DNA of 64,000 bases from Aureimonas pseudogalii (GTDB lineage Bacteria > Pseudomonadota > Alphaproteobacteria > Rhizobiales > Rhizobiaceae): positions 124,001 to 188,000 of the forward strand of contig NZ_JACIEK010000004.1 of NCBI RefSeq assembly GCF_014196835.1, given 5' to 3'. Below the pieces are notes generated by a model that worked only from the letters and a program-made list of their open reading frames with translations, was not told where the DNA came from and made no database searches. Position numbers and translations under genes: made by a program. Below are positions 56,678 through 64,000 of this stretch, one piece after another (position 1 is the first letter of the stretch; each line of letters begins with the position of its first letter).

Positions 56678-57823
56678 CTAGCCAAGAGCGGCTAGTCCGC
56701 CTTCGATGTCGCGTCGTAGGTCCGCCACGTCCTCCAGCCCGATCTGCAAGCGGATGACCGGCCCCTCTGTCGGCGCCTTGGCGACGACCCGGTCGCCGAG
56801 ATGGGCTTCGAGCGCGAGGCTTTCGAAGCCGCCCCAGGAATAGCCGAGACCAAAGATGCGCAGGGCGTCGAGGAAGGCCGACGCCTCGCGTTCGCCGCCA
56901 CCGGCAAGCACGATGGAGAAGAGCCCGCTCGCGCCCTTGAACTGTGATTTCCAGAGGTCGTGGCCGGGGAAGGAGGGGAGCGCGGGATGCAGCACGCGGG
57001 CGACCTCCGGGCGCGTCTCCAGCCAGCTCGCCAGCTCGAGGGCTGCGGCCTCGTGCGCCTTCAGGCGCACCGCCATCGTCTTGAGGCCCCGCAGCACGAG
57101 ATAGGTGTCGTCGGGCGAGACGTTGACGCCGATCTGCATCTGCGCGTCGCGTAGCCGCGCGAAGGTCTCGCGATTGGCCGACACGCTGCCCATCATCACG
57201 TCGGAATGGCCGCCCGGATATTTCGTCAGCGCGTGGATCGACAGATCGACGCCGTGGTCGAGAGGACGGAAGAGCAGGGGAGTCGCCCAGGTGTTGTCCA
57301 GCATGGACACCGCGCCGCCGCGCCGCGCGACGTCGGCCATGCCAGCGACATGGAGCATCTCGAACGTGTTGGAGCCAGGCGCCTCGAGAAACACGACGCG
57401 GGTGTTGGCTCGCATGCGCTGCGCCAGTCCGGCGCCGCCGATCGCGGGATCGAAATACTCCGTCTCCACCCCCATGCGCCGAAGCAGCGTGTCACAGAAC
57501 AGCCGCGTCGGACCATAGACGCTGTCGACCACGAGGCAGTGGTCGCCGCTCGACAGGAAGGCCAGTAGCGGAAAGCTGATCGCCGCGAGCCCCGAGGGCA
57601 CGAGAATCGTGCCGTGCGAGCCTTCGAGATCGTCCAGCGCGTGTTCCAGCGCCTCGATCGTCGGGGTGCCACGTAGACCGTAGAGATATTTCTGGTCGCG
57701 GCGCCGCATGGATTCGGCGTCCGGAAACAGGACGGTCGAGGCGCGAACCGTCGGCGGGTTCACGAATCCATGATAGTCACTTGGGGCGTATCCAGCATGA
57801 AGTAGTCGCGTGGACGAGCCCAT
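56678..57823 (-). CDS. metC: Cystathionine beta-lyase
   Basis: A 381-residue fold type I PLP enzyme that cleaves cystathionine to homocysteine. The PLP lysine is Lys201 in SIHALTKYPGGHSDVMMG. Other family motifs are YGLRGTPTIEALEHAL, VPSGLAAISFPLLAFL, EAPGSNTFEMLHV and SWGGFESLALEAH. The SWGG(F/Y)ES segment fits the MetC branch rather than cystathionine gamma-synthase. Start at 57823. It is divergent from aapJ across 222 bases, the arrangement known from rhizobia. No SAM-II riboswitch pattern is visible in its leader. Confidence 0.93.
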   Translation of the reverse strand: MGSSTRLLHAGYAPSDYHGFVNPPTVRASTVLFPDAESMRRRDQKYLYGLRGTPTIEALEHALDDLEGSHGTILVPSGLAAISFPLLAFLSSGDHCLVVDSVYGPTRLFCDTLLRRMGVETEYFDPAIGGAGLAQRMRANTRVVFLEAPGSNTFEMLHVAGMADVARRGGAVSMLDNTWATPLLFRPLDHGVDLSIHALTKYPGGHSDVMMGSVSANRETFARLRDAQMQIGVNVSPDDTYLVLRGLKTMAVRLKAHEAAALELASWLETRPEVARVLHPALPSFPGHDLWKSQFKGASGLFSIVLAGGGEREASAFLDALRIFGLGYSWGGFESLALEAHLGDRVVAKAPTEGPVIRLQIGLEDVADLRRDIEGGLAALG

Positions 57824-57930
57824 CGGGCTTTCGAGGTCTTTCGGGTTGCTCAAAACAGGTCCATTCTGCAGAAATTGCCGGCACATGCGACGCGATGCTA
57901 GCGCACGCTTTGGAAAAAAGCGCCAGAAGC

Positions 57931-57959
57931 TTGACCTGCAAATTTTTATGGCATGTGAT
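57931..57959 (+). promoter_or_regulatory. Predicted promoter of aapJQMP
   Basis: TTGACC (57931-57936) and TGTGAT (57954-57959), 17 bases apart, lie about 87 bases before the aapJ start. The spacer is AT-rich (AAATTTTTATGG), unusual for this GC-rich DNA. Confidence 0.5.
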
Positions 57960-58045
57960 CCCCGTCGAACAGTCTTCGTTCGTTTCGCTTGGCGCTGCTC
58001 TGACGAGCCGCCCATCCCCATTTCGTGCTGATCGAGGTTATCCTG

Positions 58046-59065
58046 ATGAACTTGAAGCTCCTGACCGCCGCCCTCTGCCTCTCGGCCGTGGGGGTGGCTG
58101 CCGGAAGTGCCTCGGCGGCGACGCTCGGCGACACGAAGGCGCGCGGCACGGTCCGGTGCGGCGTGAACACCGGCCTGCCCGGATTCGGTTACCAGAACGA
58201 CCAGGGCCAGTGGGCCGGTCTCGACGTCGACTATTGCAAGGCGATCGCCGCCGCGGTCTTCAACGACGCATCGAAGGTGGTCTACTCGCCGCTCTCCGCC
58301 GTGCAGCGCTTCCCGGCGCTCCAGAACAGCGAAGTCGATGTCCTGGCGCGCAACACGACCTGGACGATGAGCCGCGACACGGCCCTCGGCCTCGCCTTCG
58401 TGGGCGTCAACTTCTACGACGGCCAGGGCTTCATGGTGAAGAAGGCGCTCGGGGTGAATTCCGCCCTGCAGCTCTCGGGCGCCACGGTCTGCGTGCAGAG
58501 CGGCACCACGACGGAGCTCAACCTCGCGGACTATTTCGCCGCGAACAACATGCAGTACAACCCGGTCGTCATCGAGGCGCAGTCGGACGTCAACAGCGCC
58601 TATGACAGCGGGCGCTGCGACGTGCTGACCACCGACCAGTCCGGCCTCTACGCCTCGCGCCTCGAGCTCGGCACGCCCGACGACCACATCGTTCTCCCCG
58701 AGATCATCTCGAAGGAGCCGCTCGGCCCGGCCGTGCGCCAGGGTGACGACCAGTGGTTCAACGTGGTCAAGTGGACGCATTTCGCGCTGCTCAACGCCGA
58801 AGAGCTGGGTGTCACGCAGGCCAACGTCGAAGAGATGAAGGCCTCGACGAATCCCGAGATCCGTCGCCTTCTCGGCGTCGAGGGCACGTTCGGCGCCGAT
58901 GCCGGCATGTCGTCGGACTTCGTGGTCAACGTCGTGAAGGCGGTCGGCAATTACGGCGAGATCTTCGAGCGCAACGTCGGAACCGGCTCGCAGCTGAAGA
59001 TCGCCCGCGGGCAGAACGCGCTGTGGAGCAAGGGCGGCCTCCAGTACGCGCCGCCGATCCGCTGA
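58046..59065 (+). CDS. aapJ: General L-amino acid ABC transporter, periplasmic binding protein
   Basis: A 339-residue family 3 binding protein with a signal peptide (MNLKLLTAALCLSAVGVAAG, cleavage near ASA-AT). The AapJ pattern is clear: GTVRCGVNTGLPGFGYQN, GLDVDYCKAIAAAVF, NTTWTMSRDTALG and DYFAANNMQY. It captures a broad range of L-amino acids in the periplasm. I chose the ATG at 46 bases into the line starting 58001 (58046), with GAGG upstream; a GTG at 58025 is open. It is first in aapJQMP and is followed by an 11-base-pair hairpin. Confidence 0.95.
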   Translation: MNLKLLTAALCLSAVGVAAGSASAATLGDTKARGTVRCGVNTGLPGFGYQNDQGQWAGLDVDYCKAIAAAVFNDASKVVYSPLSAVQRFPALQNSEVDVLARNTTWTMSRDTALGLAFVGVNFYDGQGFMVKKALGVNSALQLSGATVCVQSGTTTELNLADYFAANNMQYNPVVIEAQSDVNSAYDSGRCDVLTTDQSGLYASRLELGTPDDHIVLPEIISKEPLGPAVRQGDDQWFNVVKWTHFALLNAEELGVTQANVEEMKASTNPEIRRLLGVEGTFGADAGMSSDFVVNVVKAVGNYGEIFERNVGTGSQLKIARGQNALWSKGGLQYAPPIR

Positions 59066-59090
59066 TCTCATTCGGCTGATACGATCCAGA

Positions 59091-59117
59091 CCTGCCGCCG
59101 CCACGCGCGGCGGCAGG
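59091..59117 (+). repeat. Intercistronic stem-loop between aapJ and aapQ
   Basis: CCTGCCGCCGC and GCGGCGGCAGG form an 11-base-pair stem with a five-base loop. No T tract follows. Such hairpins after binding-protein genes often protect the upstream message, so that more binding protein than permease is made. Confidence 0.6.
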
Positions 59118-59146
59118 CTTCCTCCGCTTTCGACCGAAGGACATCC

Positions 59147-60340
59147 ATGAGCGCAGAGACCGTACCGCTGACGAGGCCAGCCCGATCAGGCGGTTCGCTC
59201 CTGACCAACCCGACCGTGCGAAGCGCGGTGATTCAAGTGGTGCTGGTCGGAGGGCTCGCGCTCTTCGCCTGGTGGCTGGCGAGCAATACGGCGGAAAATC
59301 TCCGCAACGCCAACATCGCCTCCGGCTTCGGTTTCCTGCAGACCCGGTCCGGCTTCGACATCTCGCAGGTTCCGATTCCCTACTCGACCAACGAGACCTA
59401 CGGGCGAGCCATCCTCGTCGGTCTGGCGAACACGCTCATCGTGGCGGGCACCGGCATCGTCTTTGCGACGATCCTGGGCTTTCTGGTCGGCATCGGGCGG
59501 CTGTCGCAGAACTTTCTCGTGCGCGGCATCTGCACTGTCTACGTCGAGACCTTCCGCAACATCCCGACCCTCCTCGTCATGTTGTTCTGGTACTTCGGCG
59601 TGCTGTCGGTGCTGCCAGGACCGCGACAGGCCATCGAGTTTCCCTTCGATTCCTTCCTGTCCAACCGCGGCCTGCAGACGCCGAGCGTCCTCTTCGGGGC
59701 GGGATCGCAGGCGACCTTCTATGCGCTGCTCGTCGGCATCGTCGCGACCTTCGTCCTGTCGCGCGTCTTCAAGCGGCGGCAACTCGCCACCGGCCAGCGC
59801 ACCGGCCTGCTGCTGCCGGCCCTCGGATTGATCGTGTTCCTGCCGCTGGTCGTCTTCGCCGCGACGGGCTTTCCGGCGACGCTCGAAATCCCGCAGCGCG
59901 GCACGTTCAACCTCACCGGCGGCTTCCAGATCAAGCCCGAGTTCCTCTCGATCTTCCTGGCTCTCTCCGTCTACACGGCCTCCTTCATTGCCGAGATCGT
60001 GCGCGCCGGCATCCTGTCGGTGTCGAAGGGTCAGAACGAGGCGGCCGCCGCCCTCGGCCTTCGGCGCGGGCTCGCGCTGCGTCTCGTGGTGGTGCCGCAG
60101 GCGTTTCGCGTGATCATTCCCCCGCTCACGTCGCAATATCTGAACCTCACGAAGAACTCCTCGCTCGGGCTCGCCATCGGATATCCCGATCTCGTCGCGG
60201 TCGGCTCGACCGTCCTCAACCAGTCGGGTCAGTCGATCGAAGTCGTGGTGATCTGGATGACCGTCTATCTCGGCATCAGCATCACCGTCTCGCTGGCGAT
60301 GAACCTGTTCAATCGCCGCATGAAACTCGTCGAGCGCTGA
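59147..60340 (+). CDS. aapQ: General L-amino acid ABC transporter permease AapQ
   Basis: A 397-residue permease of the HisM/GlnP class, the usual AapQ length. The N-terminal helix ([19 protein letters not shown]) is followed by a periplasmic stretch ([15 protein letters not shown]) and the permease core: [20 protein letters not shown] and the EAA loop [20 protein letters not shown]. It forms the membrane channel with AapM. Confidence 0.95.
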   Translation: MSAETVPLTRPARSGGSLLTNPTVRSAVIQVVLVGGLALFAWWLASNTAENLRNANIASGFGFLQTRSGFDISQVPIPYSTNETYGRAILVGLANTLIVAGTGIVFATILGFLVGIGRLSQNFLVRGICTVYVETFRNIPTLLVMLFWYFGVLSVLPGPRQAIEFPFDSFLSNRGLQTPSVLFGAGSQATFYALLVGIVATFVLSRVFKRRQLATGQRTGLLLPALGLIVFLPLVVFAATGFPATLEIPQRGTFNLTGGFQIKPEFLSIFLALSVYTASFIAEIVRAGILSVSKGQNEAAAALGLRRGLALRLVVVPQAFRVIIPPLTSQYLNLTKNSSLGLAIGYPDLVAVGSTVLNQSGQSIEVVVIWMTVYLGISITVSLAMNLFNRRMKLVER

Positions 60341-60351
60341 GGAGACCCACG

Positions 60352-61851
60352 ATGGAAGAACAGGTCTCCACCTATGCCGGACGCGGCCAGTTGCAGCCGC
60401 TGCCCCCGCCCGTCGACACCTCGGGCTTCGCAGGAAGCGTGCGCCGCAACCTCTTCGCCACGCCGTTCGATTCGATTCTCTCCCTCGTCTGCCTGACGGT
60501 CGTCGCCTACGTCGTCTGGTCCCTCGTGCAATGGGGGATCGTGAACGCCGTCTTCGTCGGCGCCGACCGGTCGGTCTGCGTGCCGACGGAGGCGCGCGAG
60601 GTCGGCGCCTGCTGGGCCTTCGTCGGCGCCAAATTCCAGCAGTTCCTCTACGGCCTCTATCCGCTGGACCAGCGCTGGCGGGTGCAACTCGTGTTCGTGC
60701 TCCTCGTGGGGCTGACCGTGCCGCTCGCCATTCCGTCGCTGCCCTACAAACGGCTGAACGCGGTGCTGCTGTTTCTCGTGTTTCCGCTGGTAACGCTGGT
60801 GCTGCTGACGGGCGGCCAGTTCCAGCTTTCCAGCGCCGCGATGGCCTTCGTGCTGGCGCTGGGTGCCGTTGCCACATTGTTTCTCGGCGTGGCCCGCAGC
60901 AGCACGGTGGGCCGTGACCCGCTGATGAAGGTCGCCGTCTGGGCGGGCGTTCTCGCCGTCCTGGCGGCGGTCGCCTCCGCCTATGTGTCCAGTCGCCGCG
61001 TGATGATCTTCGACCTGCGCTTCGACATTCTCAGTACGATCGCTCTTGTGGCCGCACTCGCATCCATCGTGCTGGCGATCGTCGCGACCCGACGCACCGC
61101 GGGCGAGGCGGTGGGCCTGACGGGTCTCCTCGTGCCGCTGCTCGCCGCGCTGGGTTTCGTCGTCATCCTCACCTCGAATTTCGGGCTGGTGGACGTTCCC
61201 ACCAACCTCTGGGGTGGGCTGCTCATCACGCTTACCGTGGCGCTCACGGGCATCGCGGCGTCGTTTCCGCTCGGCATTCTGCTGGCGCTCGGTCGCCAGT
61301 CGAAGATGCCGGCGGTTCGCCTCCTGTCGGTGGTCTTCATCGAGTTCTGGCGGGGCGTGCCGCTCATCACCGTGCTCTTCATGGCCAATTTCATGCTGCC
61401 TCTGCTTCTGCCGAGCGGCGTGAGCTTCAACCAGTTGTTGCGCGTCCTCGTCGGCGTCGCCCTGTTCTCGGCCGCCTACATGGCCGAGGTCATTCGCGGC
61501 GGCCTGCAGGCCATTCCGAAGGGACAGTACGAGGGCGCCGACGCCATGGCGCTGACCTACTGGCAGAAGATGCGCATGATCATCCTGCCGCAGGCGCTGA
61601 CGCTGGTGATCCCGGGCATCGTCAACACGTTCATCGGCCTGTTCAAGGACACCAGCCTCGTCTCGATCATCGGGCTCGCCGATCTCCTCGGCGCCGTTCG
61701 CCGCGGCTTCAGCGATCCCGAATGGATCACCCCGGTGACGCCCGCCACGGGTCTCGTCTTCGCGGCCTTCTGCTTCTGGGTCTTCTGCTTCGGCATGTCG
61801 CGCTATTCCGTCTTCATGGAGCGTCGCCTGAAGAAGGGGCACCGCCATTGA
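60352..61851 (+). CDS. aapM: General L-amino acid ABC transporter permease AapM (enlarged)
   Basis: A 499-residue permease. The C-terminal part is standard: [40 protein letters not shown] and the EAA loop [20 protein letters not shown]. The N terminus carries the AapM-like [14 protein letters not shown]. The protein is about 115 residues longer than the AapM of about 384 residues I recall from Rhizobium. The surplus lies in residues about 115-260, which read as several extra hydrophobic segments ([53 protein letters not shown]). It starts 11 bases after aapQ, with GAGGAG before the ATG. Confidence 0.93.
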   Translation: MEEQVSTYAGRGQLQPLPPPVDTSGFAGSVRRNLFATPFDSILSLVCLTVVAYVVWSLVQWGIVNAVFVGADRSVCVPTEAREVGACWAFVGAKFQQFLYGLYPLDQRWRVQLVFVLLVGLTVPLAIPSLPYKRLNAVLLFLVFPLVTLVLLTGGQFQLSSAAMAFVLALGAVATLFLGVARSSTVGRDPLMKVAVWAGVLAVLAAVASAYVSSRRVMIFDLRFDILSTIALVAALASIVLAIVATRRTAGEAVGLTGLLVPLLAALGFVVILTSNFGLVDVPTNLWGGLLITLTVALTGIAASFPLGILLALGRQSKMPAVRLLSVVFIEFWRGVPLITVLFMANFMLPLLLPSGVSFNQLLRVLVGVALFSAAYMAEVIRGGLQAIPKGQYEGADAMALTYWQKMRMIILPQALTLVIPGIVNTFIGLFKDTSLVSIIGLADLLGAVRRGFSDPEWITPVTPATGLVFAAFCFWVFCFGMSRYSVFMERRLKKGHRH

Positions 61852-61945
61852 GCCCGGCCATCGCCTTGGCGGCTTTCTTCGCCTTCTCGTCCTGCGCCCC
61901 GGCGGCGCGGACCTCTTCCCTCCTCTGATCGGGGCACCGAACTCC

Positions 61946-62743
61946 ATGTCGATCGATAGCGTTTCTCCGGCTTCCGTCCCGACCTCGACCGGTCGCGCGG
62001 CTAGTCTCGGCCCGGTGGCGATCGAACTCGTCAACGTCAACAAGTGGTATGGCGAGTTCCACGTGCTGCGCGACATCAACCTTCGGGTGTCGAAGGGGGA
62101 GCGAATCGTCGTCTGCGGCCCGTCCGGCTCCGGAAAGTCGACGATGATCCGCTGCATCAACCGGCTGGAGGAGCACCAGAAGGGGTCGATCGTCGTCGAT
62201 GGCGTCGAACTGACCAACGATCTCAAGAAGATCGACATCGTGCGCCGCGAGGTCGGCATGGTGTTCCAGCACTTCAACCTGTTCCCGCACCTCACTATCC
62301 TCGAGAACTGCACGCTCGCGCCGATCTGGGTTCGCAAGATGCCCAAGAAGAAGGCCGAGGAAATCGCGATGCATTTCCTCAAGCGGGTGCGCATTCCCGA
62401 GCAGGCCAACAAATATCCGGGTCAGCTTTCGGGCGGTCAGCAGCAGCGAGTCGCCATCGCGCGCTCGCTCTGCATGAACCCGAAGGTCATGCTCTTCGAC
62501 GAACCGACCTCCGCCCTCGATCCCGAAATGATCAAGGAGGTGCTCGACGTCATGGTCGGGCTGGCGGAGGAGGGGATGACGATGATCTGCGTTACCCACG
62601 AGATGGGCTTCGCACGTCAGGTCGCCGACCGCGTCATCTTCATGGATGCCGGACAGATCGTCGAGGAGAACGAGCCGAAGGCCTTCTTCGAAAACCCGCA
62701 GCACGCGCGCACCCGGCTGTTCCTCTCGCAGATCCTTCATTGA
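61946..62743 (+). CDS. aapP: General L-amino acid ABC transporter ATPase AapP
   Basis: A 265-residue ATPase. Walker A is [14 protein letters not shown], the Q-loop [11 protein letters not shown], the signature [15 protein letters not shown], Walker [15 protein letters not shown] and the H-loop [15 protein letters not shown]. It ends [17 protein letters not shown], as polar amino acid ATPases do. It powers import through AapQM. It lies 94 bases after aapM with no convincing gene between them. Confidence 0.95.
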   Translation: MSIDSVSPASVPTSTGRAASLGPVAIELVNVNKWYGEFHVLRDINLRVSKGERIVVCGPSGSGKSTMIRCINRLEEHQKGSIVVDGVELTNDLKKIDIVRREVGMVFQHFNLFPHLTILENCTLAPIWVRKMPKKKAEEIAMHFLKRVRIPEQANKYPGQLSGGQQQRVAIARSLCMNPKVMLFDEPTSALDPEMIKEVLDVMVGLAEEGMTMICVTHEMGFARQVADRVIFMDAGQIVEENEPKAFFENPQHARTRLFLSQILH

Positions 62744-62924
62744 TCCCAAACGTGAATGGCGGGTGGCGTCGGTTGCTTCTCGCCGTCGTTCGTCAGGGCG
62801 TATCGGCCGGTGCTTGGTCGGCGTGCCCCCCACCGGCCGCCGAATGCCGTTCGCCTCCACCACATTCGCGGAACGCAGATCCAATCGTCACGTTCGCTTA
62901 GAAGTGCGTGGTGGGTGGTGGCGG

Positions 62925-64000
62925 ATGCAGAACGATCGAGGCGATGTCGGTGAGCGGATGGAAGGCTCACCGCGGGGCTTGGATTCCGCCCCACGAGTCG
63001 TCACGCCTCGTTGGGCGGTCATCGGCATCTTTCTGATCCTTCTGTTCGGGGCGCTCTACCTATCGAAGAGCTTCGTGCTGCCGGTCGTGCTCTCGCTGCT
63101 GTTCATGCTGGTGCTCAGTCCCGTCGTGCGCTTCGCCCGCAGGCGCTTGCGGGTGTGGGAGCCGATCACCGCGGCAGTCCTGACGTTCGGCACGTTGCTG
63201 GTCCTCGTCGGCGGCTTCTACCTGACGAGCGGACCGCTCACGCAGATCGTCTCGAACGTGCCGTCCTATCTGGATTCCGTGAACGCGGAACTGGAAACGC
63301 TCCGCGAGCGCGTCCTGCGGTTCGAGACGGCGCGGAGCGAGGCGCGGGAGGCCGTCGAGTCGCAGCGTCCGGCGGCCCCGGCTGGAGACGACGGCGAACC
63401 GGTCGTCCTCAACGGACCCGGCTTCCTGACCAATGTCGCGTCGGCGGTGCCACAGATCGTCGCCAGCGTCGGCTTCTCGCTGATCTTCCTGTTCTTCCTG
63501 CTGTCGTCGGGAAACCTGTTCTACCAGAAGCTCATCGAGGCGATGCCGACCTTTTCGAACAAGCGCACGGCGCTGGCCATCGCACACGAGATCGAGCGCG
63601 AGCTCTCGCGCTACCTTCTGACGATCACCACGATCAATCTCGGGCTCGGGCTCGCCATCGGTTCCGCGATGTGGGTGGCGGGACTGCCGATGGCCGCAGT
63701 CTTCGGCGTGCTGGCCTTCGTTCTCAATTACATTCCCTATCTTGGCGCCATCGCCGGCATCGCGCTGGTCGGCGTCGTCGGACTGAGTTCGAGCGGGGAG
63801 CTGTCGGGAGCCATCCTGCCGATGGTGCTCTATCTCGGCATCACCTCGATCGAGGGCCAGCTCATCACGCCGGTGCTCGTGGGGCGCCGCCTGAAGATGA
63901 ATGCCGCTGCCGTGTTCCTGTCGGTGGCCTTCTGGGGCTGGATCTGGGGCGTCGTCGGCATGTTCCTGGCGGTGCCGCTGATGGTCGGCGTCAAGGTCTT
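62925..64000 (+). CDS. AI-2E/PerM-family transporter (5' part, cut by window end)
   Basis: The first 358 residues of a membrane protein that continues beyond the window. From the ATG at 62925 the frame is open to the end. It begins with a hydrophilic lead, then WAVIGIFLILLFGALYLSKS and LPVVLSLLFMLVLSPVVRFA. A coiled periplasmic or cytoplasmic stretch (LDSVNAELETLRERVLRF) is followed by the family signature LNYIPYLGAIAGIALVGVVG, EGQLITPVLVGRRLKMN and WGWIWGVVGMFLAVPL. PerM/YdiK/TqsA proteins are putative exporters or Na+/H+ antiporters. The exact start is uncertain; Met12 at 62958 is an alternative. Confidence 0.88.
   Translation, partial: MQNDRGDVGERMEGSPRGLDSAPRVVTPRWAVIGIFLILLFGALYLSKSFVLPVVLSLLFMLVLSPVVRFARRRLRVWEPITAAVLTFGTLLVLVGGFYLTSGPLTQIVSNVPSYLDSVNAELETLRERVLRFETARSEAREAVESQRPAAPAGDDGEPVVLNGPGFLTNVASAVPQIVASVGFSLIFLFFLLSSGNLFYQKLIEAMPTFSNKRTALAIAHEIERELSRYLLTITTINLGLGLAIGSAMWVAGLPMAAVFGVLAFVLNYIPYLGAIAGIALVGVVGLSSSGELSGAILPMVLYLGITSIEGQLITPVLVGRRLKMNAAAVFLSVAFWGWIWGVVGMFLAVPLMVGVKV

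Noticed and set aside
57824-58045. Possible SAM-II riboswitch before metC
   Set aside because: metC leaders in alphaproteobacteria can carry one, but I could not find the conserved pseudoknot sequence pattern in this leader on the minus strand.
61847-61929. Short TTG-started frame between aapM and aapP resembling a lipoprotein signal ([18 protein letters not shown])
   Set aside because: It has only 26 codons, a rare start, no ribosome-binding site and no mature domain; it is likely chance.

Overview
The window is chromosomal DNA from a GC-rich alphaproteobacterium, most likely of the order Hyphomicrobiales (Rhizobiales). The evidence is gene order and family membership: ctaA-argC-speB-rpsI-rplM, yajC with a fused secDF, tRNA-Leu followed by tig, clpP-clpX-lon-hupB, and metC divergent from aapJQMP are all arrangements known from rhizobia and relatives. 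An Aurantimonadaceae-like genome would fit, but the genus cannot be fixed from sequence reading alone. I see no rRNA, CRISPR array, insertion sequence, phage gene or integration scar, and no gene-free stretch longer than about 300 bases.

Layout. 1-4029 (mostly minus strand): end of heme A synthase, then argC, agmatinase, S9, L13 and a hotdog thioesterase, with a possible attenuator in front of L13. 4126-8001: a cupin, a cytochrome P450, a membrane-anchored SOUL protein, an unclaimed plus-strand terminator, and a PPP-type phosphatase. 8009-17392: a divergent Mfd-family helicase, PPK2, a Na+/H+ antiporter, a DUF4174 protein, nicotinamidase, an FMN reductase/HxlR divergent pair, and a histone-deacetylase-like amidohydrolase downstream of prfC. 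17413-22170: release factor 3, a tiny RMF/CrpP-like protein, a PHB-depolymerase-type esterase, a CopG protein and a DUF808 membrane protein.

22226-33277 is the most distinctive region: about 11 kb on the plus strand with a FadR-type GntR regulator, denD, otnK, otnC, otnI, ltnD, an SDR dehydrogenase and a complete CUT1 sugar ABC transporter. Together these should take up four-carbon sugar acids (D-erythronate, L-threonate or a related compound) and convert them to dihydroxyacetone phosphate. Two similar inverted elements, each with a TGGT-N11-ACCA core, lie in the promoter regions of the regulator and of ltnD and are candidate operators. A secreted MRJP/Yellow-like beta-propeller follows on the opposite strand.

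34561-44347: a DUF2171 protein, two transglutaminase-like proteins, a DUF815 ATPase, the YajC-SecDF translocon accessory operon, an NDUFAF3-like protein, a squalene/phytoene-synthase-like protein and a DUF4153 membrane protein. 44331-55874: trmFO, a DUF1127 mini-protein, tRNA-Leu(UAG), trigger factor, an MscS channel, and the ClpP-ClpX-Lon-HU proteostasis block with a heat-shock-type promoter before lon. 56005-64000: a PNPOx-like protein, metC, the general amino-acid ABC transporter aapJQMP with an unusually long AapM, and an AI-2E/PerM-family permease cut off by the window end.
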